8,574 nt of DNA. It comes from Flavobacteriales bacterium UBA5869 (lineage in GTDB: Bacteria; Bacteroidota; Bacteroidia; Flavobacteriales_D; Crocinitomicaceae). This document shows positions 1 through 6,848 of this stretch, piece by piece. Every line of letters begins with the position of its first letter. Position 1 is the stretch's first letter. Position numbers and translations under genes: made by a program. Location: positions 1 to 8,574 of the forward strand of contig DJFP01000238.1 of assembly GCA_002432565.1 (NCBI GenBank), written 5' to 3'. The notes under the pieces are model-generated. The model ran no database searches and was not told the origin of the DNA. It saw only the letters and a program-made list of their open reading frames with translations.

Positions 1-315
1 TGGAGAACTGCTATGGACCAACTTATAAAACTTGGTTTTAAACGCATTTTGACCAGCGGTTCTGATCTGAGTGTCGCTCATGGAATGAATCGTCTCAGAG
101 AGCTTGTTTCTTACGCAAACGGGCGTATTGAGATCATGGCGGGCGGCGGAGTAAAAGAAGAATTGATTCCGGAACTTAAATCAGCAGGCGTTCATGCCAT
201 TCATTTTTCAGGGACATCCAAAGTAACTGTTGAGTCGGGGACTGCTTTCGAAGAGACGCTTTTGCTGCCAGATGAGAATAAATTGACGGCTATTTTAGCA
301 GCGATCCAAACCTGA
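1..315 (+). CDS. cutC: Copper homeostasis protein CutC, C-terminal part (5' end outside window)
   Basis: The reading frame is open from base 1 and ends at TGA 313-315, giving the last 104 residues of a protein whose family is usually about 240 residues long. The ATG at position 13 is internal, because the codons before it (W-R-T-A) continue the family pattern. The segments LGFKRILTSG, IEIMAGGGV and HAIHFSGT match conserved strands of the CutC TIM barrel. CutC is a cytoplasmic protein linked to copper tolerance in E. coli; its biochemical role is still debated, so the copper function is known for the family only and not shown here. It is the only plus-strand gene and converges on the metalloprotease gene, with a hairpin terminator between them. 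The family call is confident; function in this organism is not established. Confidence 0.9.
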   Translation, partial: WRTAMDQLIKLGFKRILTSGSDLSVAHGMNRLRELVSYANGRIEIMAGGGVKEELIPELKSAGVHAIHFSGTSKVTVESGTAFEETLLLPDENKLTAILAAIQT

Positions 316-360
316 TTACTTCTTGCAAAATAAACGAACTCTAGAGATAACGCTATGCTA

Positions 361-388
361 AAAACATGATATCATGATATTATGTTTT
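361..388. repeat. 28-base near-perfect palindrome downstream of cutC
   Basis: The left arm reads aaaacatgatatca and the right arm tgatattatgtttt. Thirteen of fourteen position pairs are complementary; the exception is G368/T381, which could still form a wobble pair in RNA. There is no spacer at the centre (374/375). It is AT-rich and lies 45 bases after the cutC stop and 22 bases before the terminator hairpin. It could be a binding site for a dimeric protein, an AT-rich RNA hairpin helping to protect or end the cutC transcript, or a remnant of a repeat family. The symmetry is directly visible; the role is unknown. Confidence 0.6.
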
Positions 389-410
389 CATTCTTAGAAG
401 GTCAAAAAGA

Positions 411-446
411 AAACCCTGAAGCGGATATCTTATCGCTTCAGGGTTT
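411..446. terminator. Bidirectional rho-independent terminator between convergent genes
   Basis: The arms aaaccctgaagcg (411-423) and cgcttcagggttt (434-446) are perfect 13-base complements around a 10-base loop. On the plus strand the stem is followed by gtttt, and its last bases are ttt, giving a T-rich end for cutC transcripts. On the minus strand the stem is followed by tctttttgac, giving a T-rich end for metalloprotease transcripts. Its position between two converging stop codons (315 and 509) fits a shared terminator. Confidence 0.88.
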
Positions 447-508
447 GTTTTATCGAACAAAAGGATTTAAGTCCTGATATTCCAGGATCCTAACATCCCG
501 ATGTCTTC

Positions 509-3211
509 TTAATTCTTAATCAACTTGAATGATTGTGTTGCTCCGCCCACTTCAATATTCAGGAAATAAACTCCCTGAGCTTCCGCAGAGATATCGAAAG
601 TAATTCCATTGGTTACCTGTGGTTTTTCTTCACGGATCAATCTTCCTGTTACATCACGGATTACAAATGATTTCAAGTTCACCTCTTTGTTGAATGAAAC
701 GGTGATTTTTCCGTTTGTCGGGTTTGGATAAACCGAAACATCTTCAAAGTTCAAATCATCGATTCCCAGGTTAGCAATATTTACACAAGTGCTGGTTGCA
801 GAACATCCGTTAGTTGTTACAGTTACAGCATAAGAACCATTTGCAGTCGGAGTAAAGGACTGAGCAGTAGCTCCCGCGATCGGGCTATTTCCTGTTCCAC
901 AGTTCAACCACTGGTATTGGGCACCTCCCTGTGAAGCTGTAATTGTGATCCCGCTTACGGAAGTTGCTGTGTTTACATTCGTTTGTGTAATAGTAATTGT
1001 TTGGCAAGCCCCGCCGGCAACACAACCTCCTGTTCCACGAACGTAATAAGTTCCTGCCGCAGATAATACCATTGAGTTTCCTGTTCCGACACTCGTTCCG
1101 CCACAAGAACCGGAAGTCCAGCTCCAATTTGTTGCATCGTTCAAAGTACCTGCAGTAACAGTGATAGTTGTGCTTCCTCCCGGACAAATGGTTGTATTTC
1201 CGGATAATGTGGGTAAAGTTGGATTATTACATGGTGTTCCACCGGTAGTGATGGTAAACTTATTATTCGAAATATCGAAGAAAGTTCCGTTCTCACACAT
1301 GACCATGATAATTGCATTCGTAGTTGCAACATCCGGCACTGTAACAGCCTGAGAACCGTCATTCGGTACGTCATTTGCCAAAACGGTAAATGTTACTCCG
1401 GCATCCAGTGAAATCAAAATATCCACATTTGCACATGAAACCGGTGCTGCATCAGTATTTGCCACCGACCAGGTAACTGTTTCAGTTGTATTTCCCGACC
1501 AGGTAATCCCGGTAGCTGAAGGATAATTCACGATAAACGGCCCGGCTGAATTGGTAGTTGTGATCACAATATCTTCGTGGTCGTTACAACCACCCTCTGC
1601 TTCATTATCACGAACCGTACAACGGAAGTTCATTGTTCTGCTTACTGTTGGAAGTACCTCCCATGTGAAAGGTCCGTTCGATAACAAGCTTGCAATAGAA
1701 GGAAAATAACGGGTTCCACTTGTTAACGGCGTTCTTGAACGAAAGTTTGGTCCGTTTGTAGAAGTACCAACCGGCGGCTGTGTGGAATTCTGATTATTCA
1801 TCTGCTCCCAGCAATAGGTAAGCACATCACCGTCCGGATCAGTTGCAGTAGCTGTAAGCGCAAAAGGCGTTCCGGCAGGAATAGTTACATTTCCAACTGT
1901 ACCGGTAATGGTAGGAGAAGATTGGTTCGGGATCGCTGTTGAAACCGCACAGCTATTTCCATTCCCATTGATAAAAATATGCATTTCATTCATGTTCACT
2001 CCGTGGAAGTGATCATCTGAATTAGGCTGAACGTTATGTGGGGAACAGATTCCTGCGTAAGCCATAATTGTAGAACCTGAACCCGGTTCCATTGCCGTAG
2101 TACCATTCGCGTTTCCGTTACAGGAACCCGCATTCGATCTGAAGGAATGGTTCCCCGAAAACTGGTGTCCCATTTCATGCGCTACGTAATCAATATCGAA
2201 AGGATCACCAACCGGAGCACCTGAACCGGTAACTCCCCGGGCTTTCTGGGTAGAACTGCAGACAGATCCCAGCATGGCCACACCTCCGGAGTTAGTCCCG
2301 AAAACATGTCCGATATCGTAATTTGCCCCACCGATAACCGAAGTTACGTTGGTTTGATTTTCACCAAGCATCGAAAATGCATCCCCGTTGGAATACGGGT
2401 CAGACGTACTGGTATAGATCAGTAAATTATTATTCGGAATAATCGTCATTGTTACAGCAAGATCCCGCATGTAAACACCGTTTACACGATTCATGGTTGT
2501 AACCTGAGCTGCCTGGGCCAATGCAACCGTTCCTCCATGGAAGATCGTATATTCACCCGTTGCAGCCAATGCCAAACGGTAAGTGCGTTTCGTACAATTA
2601 CCAAAACTCTTCACTATGTCATCGTTTGCATCTTTGATCTCCGTAGCAATTTCTTCTTCCATGTGACACGCGAAGAATTTATCAGTTGCGAAATCAGCTT
2701 TCGAATAAACCAGGTAATTCTCGATATCTCCACCACCAAATGAATATGGATCGATAAAACATGTAGGTTGTCCCGGTACCAAAGTCATGGCATGGAAACC
2801 CTGTGGAGTCAGGTCGAATTTTACTACTTCTCCCGAATTGTCCACGGCTACACCGTCATAAGAACGGATTTCGGGAAATTGTGCCGCCAATCCGGGTGAC
2901 ATGGTTTCATTTTCATGAACCTGGTAGGATCCCAAAGTCCCATCCGGTTTCGGAAGCTCAATAAAAACGGGAATGTAATTCGGATCGTCCAAGCGCTTAA
3001 CCTGGGATAAAACCTGGCTCATTTTGGAAACATCCAGTTTAAAAGTTAAGAATTTTGCGGGTTTAATGTAACGTGTACCGCTTGCAGCGATTTCACTTTC
3101 AGCAATCGTTTTCCAGGTACCTTTTGGTAGTTTTGAAGTTTGTGAAAAAACCACAGAACCTAAAGATACACTTAGAAAAAATACCTTGGAGAGGAGTACT
3201 ATTTTTTTCAT
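509..3211 (-). CDS. Secreted reprolysin-like zinc metalloprotease with T9SS C-terminal sorting domain
   Basis: This 900-residue protein is predicted to be exported and to cleave proteins outside the cell. I chose the ATG at 3211 because it begins a clear signal peptide (MKKIVLLSKVFFLSVSLGSVVFSQ); an upstream in-frame ATG at 3253 would put 14 polar residues before it. Residues from about 30 to 200 look like an N-terminal propeptide. The catalytic domain spans roughly 206-425, with the zinc motif HEMGHQFSGNH (H345, E346 general base, H349, H355) and a Met-turn IMAYAG around M383, as in metzincins. Two beta-sandwich, Ig-like regions follow (about 436-551 and 556-656), then Gly/Thr/Ser-rich Ig-like repeats (about 670-815) with several paired cysteines. 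The tail from about 826 has YPNPTNG and ends SFKLIKN, the type A T9SS sorting domain, usually removed during export through the outer membrane. It lies 77 bases after the mannosidase gene in the same direction. The substrate is unknown. Confidence 0.93.
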   Translation of the reverse strand: MKKIVLLSKVFFLSVSLGSVVFSQTSKLPKGTWKTIAESEIAASGTRYIKPAKFLTFKLDVSKMSQVLSQVKRLDDPNYIPVFIELPKPDGTLGSYQVHENETMSPGLAAQFPEIRSYDGVAVDNSGEVVKFDLTPQGFHAMTLVPGQPTCFIDPYSFGGGDIENYLVYSKADFATDKFFACHMEEEIATEIKDANDDIVKSFGNCTKRTYRLALAATGEYTIFHGGTVALAQAAQVTTMNRVNGVYMRDLAVTMTIIPNNNLLIYTSTSDPYSNGDAFSMLGENQTNVTSVIGGANYDIGHVFGTNSGGVAMLGSVCSSTQKARGVTGSGAPVGDPFDIDYVAHEMGHQFSGNHSFRSNAGSCNGNANGTTAMEPGSGSTIMAYAGICSPHNVQPNSDDHFHGVNMNEMHIFINGNGNSCAVSTAIPNQSSPTITGTVGNVTIPAGTPFALTATATDPDGDVLTYCWEQMNNQNSTQPPVGTSTNGPNFRSRTPLTSGTRYFPSIASLLSNGPFTWEVLPTVSRTMNFRCTVRDNEAEGGCNDHEDIVITTTNSAGPFIVNYPSATGITWSGNTTETVTWSVANTDAAPVSCANVDILISLDAGVTFTVLANDVPNDGSQAVTVPDVATTNAIIMVMCENGTFFDISNNKFTITTGGTPCNNPTLPTLSGNTTICPGGSTTITVTAGTLNDATNWSWTSGSCGGTSVGTGNSMVLSAAGTYYVRGTGGCVAGGACQTITITQTNVNTATSVSGITITASQGGAQYQWLNCGTGNSPIAGATAQSFTPTANGSYAVTVTTNGCSATSTCVNIANLGIDDLNFEDVSVYPNPTNGKITVSFNKEVNLKSFVIRDVTGRLIREEKPQVTNGITFDISAEAQGVYFLNIEVGGATQSFKLIKN

Positions 3212-3288
3212 AAGCGAGTAATTTTGAGCTCTGAATTTACTACTTAAATCCATATCTTAACTACCAATTAACATTTAAACTTGAATTC

Positions 3289-5586
3289 TTAAAACGTTTT
3301 TGAAGGCTTATTCGTCATCTCAAACACCAACTTGCCCCCGTTTTTCAGGTTTTGATAATTCAGTCTGAAGTCTTTCATTTTAACACCATTCAAATAAACA
3401 GCTTTCACATATTTATTCTGTTCACTTTGATTTCTTGCAGTAATCTCAATCACCGCTCCGTTCTCAAGGTTGATCTTTGCACTTTTTACCAGGGGACTTC
3501 CTAAAATATAATCATCAGATCCCGGGCAAACAGGATAAAACCCTAAGGAACTGAAAATATACCAGGCACTCATTTGTCCGCAATCGTCATTTCCACTCAA
3601 TCCATCAATCTTAGCAAGGTATTTTGTTCTCAGTACCTGACGCATGTATTTCTGTGTCAAATCAGGTCTTCCAACCCAGTCAAACAAATAAATAACGTGA
3701 TGCGACGGCTCGTTCCCATGAACGTATGAACCCATAATCCCTTCACGGGTAATGTCTTCGGTATGCTCAAAATATTTATCCGCCAACTGCATTGTAAACA
3801 GGGAATCCAGGTGTAAGGCGAATCGTTTTTTACCACCCATCAACTCAATCATGGAATCAACCTGGTGTGGCACGTACAAACTATAATTCCAGGCATTTCC
3901 TTCAATATAACCTGCCTGATGCGTTTCCAGTGCATCAAACTTTTCAATGAACTTCCCGGAACTCATTTTTGCACGCATAAACCCGGATGACGGATCGAAT
4001 ACCTGTTTGTAACTTTCACTTCGCTTTGAGAACTCCTCGTAAATATCCATCCGTTTCAGGCCAAGCGCCAAGCGGGCAATACACCAATCATCGTAAGCAT
4101 ACTCCAGGGTTTTGGAAACCGAACTTCCGCTTTTGTCTTCTGCTACATATCCCAAATCCATGTAGGAGCCAATGCCTTCGAAATAGCGAGTCCGTGCAGT
4201 CTGAACACAGGCATCAAGCGCCTGATTGTAATCAATTCCTTCCAATCCCTTGTTGTATGCATCCGAAATAACAGAAACGGAATGATATCCGATCATACAC
4301 CAGTTTTCATTCGCATAATGGGACCAGACAGGCAGCATTTTTTCAGCACTTTGTTTTTGATGAGCAATCATGGAATTCACCATGTCTGCATTTCGTTTGC
4401 GCTGCACCAGGTTGAATAGCGGATGTAAAGCCCGGTAAGTATCCCAAAGCGAGAACGTCGTGTAATTCACATCGTTCTTATCCTTATTGAACCAATTGGC
4501 AAAGTCCAGACCCCGGTATTGACCGTCGTAATCCTGGTAAACGGTTGGGCCCAAACAGGTATGATACACAGCTGTATAGAAATTCGTCAGATCTTCTTCA
4601 TTCAGCATTTGAACATCAAACTTATTGAGTTCCTGCTCCCACAGATCTTCTCCGTTTTTACGATGCCGGTCAAAATCCCAATCCGGAGTTTCGCGGTTCA
4701 TATTTTCAACAGCACCTTCCATGCTCACCGGTGATAAAGCGACCTTTAGAATGAGTTCTTTGGAAGACTCCAAATCAAAATCGAAAAAGGCCCTCAGCTG
4801 CGCCGCCGACATTTCGGGAAAATTATCTTTCAGGTTAAACTTCCGCCAAAATCCCTGGTAGACTTTTTTCGATTGCAAATCATCGTATCCATAAGATTTG
4901 ATCGGTTGAGAAAATGCGATAGCAAAATAAACAGTTCTGTTCCTTGCCCACCCGGAAGTCTGCCGAAAACCAATAATATGATGTGCATCCACGACACGAA
5001 CGTAAGTGTTTACGTTCTTCCCGTTGTAATTGTAAATCCCCGATACCAAATCCAGGATAATGTGAGCAGAATCTTTTCTATCAAAGGTATAACGGTGAAT
5101 TCCAACACGCGTTGTGGTTGTTAATTCTGCTTTGATTTTGTGATCATCCAGCATAACCGCATAATAATTCGGGCTTGCCTTTTCACTGTCGTGACTGTAA
5201 GCCGACCTGAAGCCACTTTTCGGATTGGAGGCAATTCCGGGATTAAGCTGTAATTTACCACTTGTGGGCATGATCAAGATATCTCCCAAATCCGAATGAC
5301 CTGTACCGCTGAAATGAGTGTGGCTGAACCCTACAATCGTCGGATCTTCGTATTGATATCCTGCGCAATATTTATAAACATCGGGATTGTATTTCCCATC
5401 AACCGCATAGGAAAGTGTGTCTGTATCCGGACTTAGCTGAACCGATCCGAAGGGAACTGTTGCACCGGGAAAGGTATGTCCCATTTTGGATGTTCCGATC
5501 AGTGGATTGACATAGTTCAATTTGCTTTGTGCTGAAACAGGACCGGCAAAAAAGAGGAGGAGAACAGATAGAAGAGAGAAACGCAT
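3289..5586 (-). CDS. GH92 family exo-alpha-mannosidase, secreted
   Basis: The 765-residue product is a glycoside hydrolase family 92 enzyme; characterised members are calcium-dependent exo-acting alpha-mannosidases that trim mannose from N-glycans or mannans. The start at 5586 gives a signal peptide (MRFSLLSVLLLFFAGPVSA, then QSK). Starting at the further-upstream ATG (5697) would add 37 residues encoded by an intergenic repeat, so that start is rejected. The N-terminal beta-sandwich begins with YVNPLIGT and includes PGATVPFGSVQLSPDT and GFSHTHFSGTG. The (alpha/alpha)6 catalytic domain has SLWDTYRALHPL (about 379), EGNAWNYS (562 on; the Glu is the likely general acid by family comparison), HGNEPSHH (about 623) and GNDDCGQMSAWYIFSSLGFYP (about 665), which carries the conserved Asp residues. 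Length is normal for the family. It has no T9SS sorting tail, so it is probably periplasmic or membrane-associated rather than released by T9SS. The exact linkage specificity cannot be read from the sequence. Confidence 0.94.
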   Translation of the reverse strand: MRFSLLSVLLLFFAGPVSAQSKLNYVNPLIGTSKMGHTFPGATVPFGSVQLSPDTDTLSYAVDGKYNPDVYKYCAGYQYEDPTIVGFSHTHFSGTGHSDLGDILIMPTSGKLQLNPGIASNPKSGFRSAYSHDSEKASPNYYAVMLDDHKIKAELTTTTRVGIHRYTFDRKDSAHIILDLVSGIYNYNGKNVNTYVRVVDAHHIIGFRQTSGWARNRTVYFAIAFSQPIKSYGYDDLQSKKVYQGFWRKFNLKDNFPEMSAAQLRAFFDFDLESSKELILKVALSPVSMEGAVENMNRETPDWDFDRHRKNGEDLWEQELNKFDVQMLNEEDLTNFYTAVYHTCLGPTVYQDYDGQYRGLDFANWFNKDKNDVNYTTFSLWDTYRALHPLFNLVQRKRNADMVNSMIAHQKQSAEKMLPVWSHYANENWCMIGYHSVSVISDAYNKGLEGIDYNQALDACVQTARTRYFEGIGSYMDLGYVAEDKSGSSVSKTLEYAYDDWCIARLALGLKRMDIYEEFSKRSESYKQVFDPSSGFMRAKMSSGKFIEKFDALETHQAGYIEGNAWNYSLYVPHQVDSMIELMGGKKRFALHLDSLFTMQLADKYFEHTEDITREGIMGSYVHGNEPSHHVIYLFDWVGRPDLTQKYMRQVLRTKYLAKIDGLSGNDDCGQMSAWYIFSSLGFYPVCPGSDDYILGSPLVKSAKINLENGAVIEITARNQSEQNKYVKAVYLNGVKMKDFRLNYQNLKNGGKLVFEMTNKPSKTF

Positions 5587-5616
5587 GGACTTCGGTTTTG
5601 ACGAATATACATTTCT

Positions 5617-5782
5617 TTCACCGCAAAGGCGCGCAGATAGACGCAGATTTTTTACCACAAAGAAACCTAGCGCACAAGGAATATACGGGAACACCAATCC
5701 CTTGCTGACGCAAAGGCATGTTATAAAGACACAAAGAAGTTCATTAAAATAACCTCGTGGGCCTGGTGCGCTTAGTGGTTTA
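5617..5782. repeat. Degenerate intergenic repeat of the 'accgcaaaggcgca' type, copy 1
   Basis: This fills most of the 199-base gap between the AMP nucleosidase stop and the mannosidase start. It contains repeated related units: caccgcaaaggcgcgcag (5619), taccacaaagaaacctagcgc (5652), gacgcaaaggc (5706), aaagacacaaagaag (5715) and, in opposite orientation, gtgcgcttagtggttt (5766). Such 'ccgcaaaggcgcaaag' sequences recur between genes in many bacterial genomes and give a typical false translation, seen here as FFVVKNLRLSARLCGE on the minus strand. The edges are approximate. The region also holds whatever promoter or leader the mannosidase gene has. Confidence 0.7.
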
Positions 5783-5785
5783 ACA

Positions 5786-6556
5786 TTAAAATCGCAGGTG
5801 CTTTACCGTATGTCCGTTGTTGATGAGCTGTTTCAATGAGTCAATCCCGATCATTAGATGTTTATCTACGAATCCGGTAGTTACTTTTGAGTCGCTTTCA
5901 CTGGTTTTCACTCCTTCCGGTGTCATTGGCTGATCACTGACTAAAAGCAATGCCCCTGTTGGAATCTTATTGGCAAAACCAACCATGAAAATGGTAGCCG
6001 TTTCCATATCAATTGCCATTGCCCGGATACTGCTCAGGTATTCCTTGAACTTATCGTCGTGTTCCCAAACTCTGCGGTTCGTTGTGTAACAGGTCCCTGT
6101 CCAATAATCAAACCCGGCATCCCGAATGGTTGTAGAAATTGCTTTCTGCAATGCGAAGGCAGGTAAAGCCGGCACTTCCGACGGAAAGTAGTCATTGCTT
6201 GTTCCTTCTCCACGAATGGCCGCAATCGGCAGGATCAAGTCCCCGACCTCACTTTTATTTTTCAAGCCGCCGCATTTACCAAGGAACAAAACTGCTTTCG
6301 GTTTGATTGCGGATAACAAGTCCATCACTGTAGCTGCAGATGCACTTCCCATTCCGAAATTGATTATGGTAATTCCATGAGCTGTTGCACACTGCATCGG
6401 TTTATTTTTCCCGATAACTTCTACCTCGTACATATCTGCAAACTTTTCCACGTAATTCAAAAAGTTACAGATAAGGATGTATTCTCCGAAGTTTTTCAGT
6501 TCTTCTCCGGTGTAACGTGGAAGCCAGTTGTCTACGATTTCTGATTTTGTCTTCAT
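5786..6556 (-). CDS. amn: AMP nucleosidase, short form (PNP/UDP phosphorylase fold)
   Basis: The 256-residue protein belongs to the nucleoside phosphorylase/nucleosidase superfamily and most resembles the short AMP nucleosidases of Bacteroidota, which split AMP into adenine and ribose 5-phosphate in the cytoplasm as part of purine balance. Visible motifs are NFGMGSASA (66-74, glycine-rich, phosphate/ribose side), LGKCGGL (92-98), GEGTSNDYFP (116-125), AIDMETATIF (181-190, the Met-Glu pair that binds the ribose) and VSDQPMTPEGVKT (206-218, with the Asp expected to act at the purine base). E. coli Amn is much longer, with an extra N-terminal regulatory domain that is absent here. ATG 6556 is the natural start, giving MKTKSEIVDNWLPRYTG; no strong ribosome-binding site precedes it. 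The gene is flanked by repeat-rich gaps on both sides, so it is probably transcribed on its own. A different nucleosidase substrate is possible but less likely. Confidence 0.88.
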   Translation of the reverse strand: MKTKSEIVDNWLPRYTGEELKNFGEYILICNFLNYVEKFADMYEVEVIGKNKPMQCATAHGITIINFGMGSASAATVMDLLSAIKPKAVLFLGKCGGLKNKSEVGDLILPIAAIRGEGTSNDYFPSEVPALPAFALQKAISTTIRDAGFDYWTGTCYTTNRRVWEHDDKFKEYLSSIRAMAIDMETATIFMVGFANKIPTGALLLVSDQPMTPEGVKTSESDSKVTTGFVDKHLMIGIDSLKQLINNGHTVKHLRF

Positions 6557-6654
6557 TCTGTGATTTATCGAGTTGAGTGAAATTACTGAAGAAAATCGAG
6601 AAGCTGTGTTATTTTTTCGTGAAAATGGAGCTAAAACGATATTGCTCTGATGCC

Positions 6655-6701
6655 TTCGACTCCCCTGACACTTCGGTCAGGATTTCCAACGCTCAGTCAG
6701 C
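6655..6701. repeat. Intergenic repeat 'cttcgactcc...gctcagtcagc' with an internal hairpin
   Basis: The outer parts ccttcgactcc (6654-6664) and gctcagtcagc (6691-6701) resemble the widespread intergenic motif 'cttcgactccgctcagtcagc', here split by about 26 bases. The inner piece holds a perfect 6-base stem, cctgac (6664-6669) and gtcagg (6676-6681), around the loop acttcg. It lies between the AMP nucleosidase start and repeat copy 2. The hairpin is directly visible; assignment to a known repeat family rests on recall and not on a search. Confidence 0.5.
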
Positions 6702-6714
6702 TTATATTATTTAT

Positions 6715-6847
6715 TTCACCACAAAGAGTGAACGCTTGTGCTGTAGCTTGTGCCGCCGCTTAAGCTTTGGCGACATGCGGTCAGCGAAGGAGCAAAGAGT
6801 GCAAAGTTTTCATTTAACTCAGCGCTCTCTGTGCCTTTGCGGTAAAA
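6715..6847. repeat. Degenerate intergenic repeat of the 'accgcaaaggcgca' type, copy 2
   Basis: The left edge reads ttcaccacaaagagtgaacgc (6715 on) and the right edge reads ctctgtgcctttgcggtaaaa (6826-6846). The opposite strand of the right edge gives accgcaaaggc, an exact 11-base match to 5620-5630 in copy 1, so the element has inward-facing related ends. The middle contains further units (gaaggagcaaagagtgcaaag at about 6786). It ends directly before the ATPase stop codon (6849-6851). Long plus-strand frames across this stretch have the odd composition of translated repeat and are not genes. Confidence 0.7.
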
Positions 6848-6848
6848 A

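Noticed and set aside
3212..3253. A 14-residue N-terminal extension of the metalloprotease starting at ATG 3253.
   Set aside because: It would place charged and polar residues before a typical MKK signal peptide; the internal ATG at 3211 fits an exported protein better.
3291..3300. A 10-base perfect palindrome, aaaacgtttt, at the mannosidase gene end, considered as a terminator stem.
   Set aside because: It lies within the last coding bases and stop codon, is AT-rich with no loop, and is short enough to be chance.
5602..5609. A TATATTCG sequence on the minus strand upstream of the mannosidase start, resembling the Bacteroidota -7 element TAnnTTTG.
   Set aside because: It has one mismatch, and the nearest upstream TTTG is only about 14 bases away where about 19-21 are expected; it also lies only 15 bases before the start codon.
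5617..6847. The short regular repeat units, considered as a CRISPR array or small insertion element.
   Set aside because: Units are degenerate and irregularly spaced with no uniform spacers, there are no cas genes or transposase, and no clean terminal repeats with target duplication are visible.
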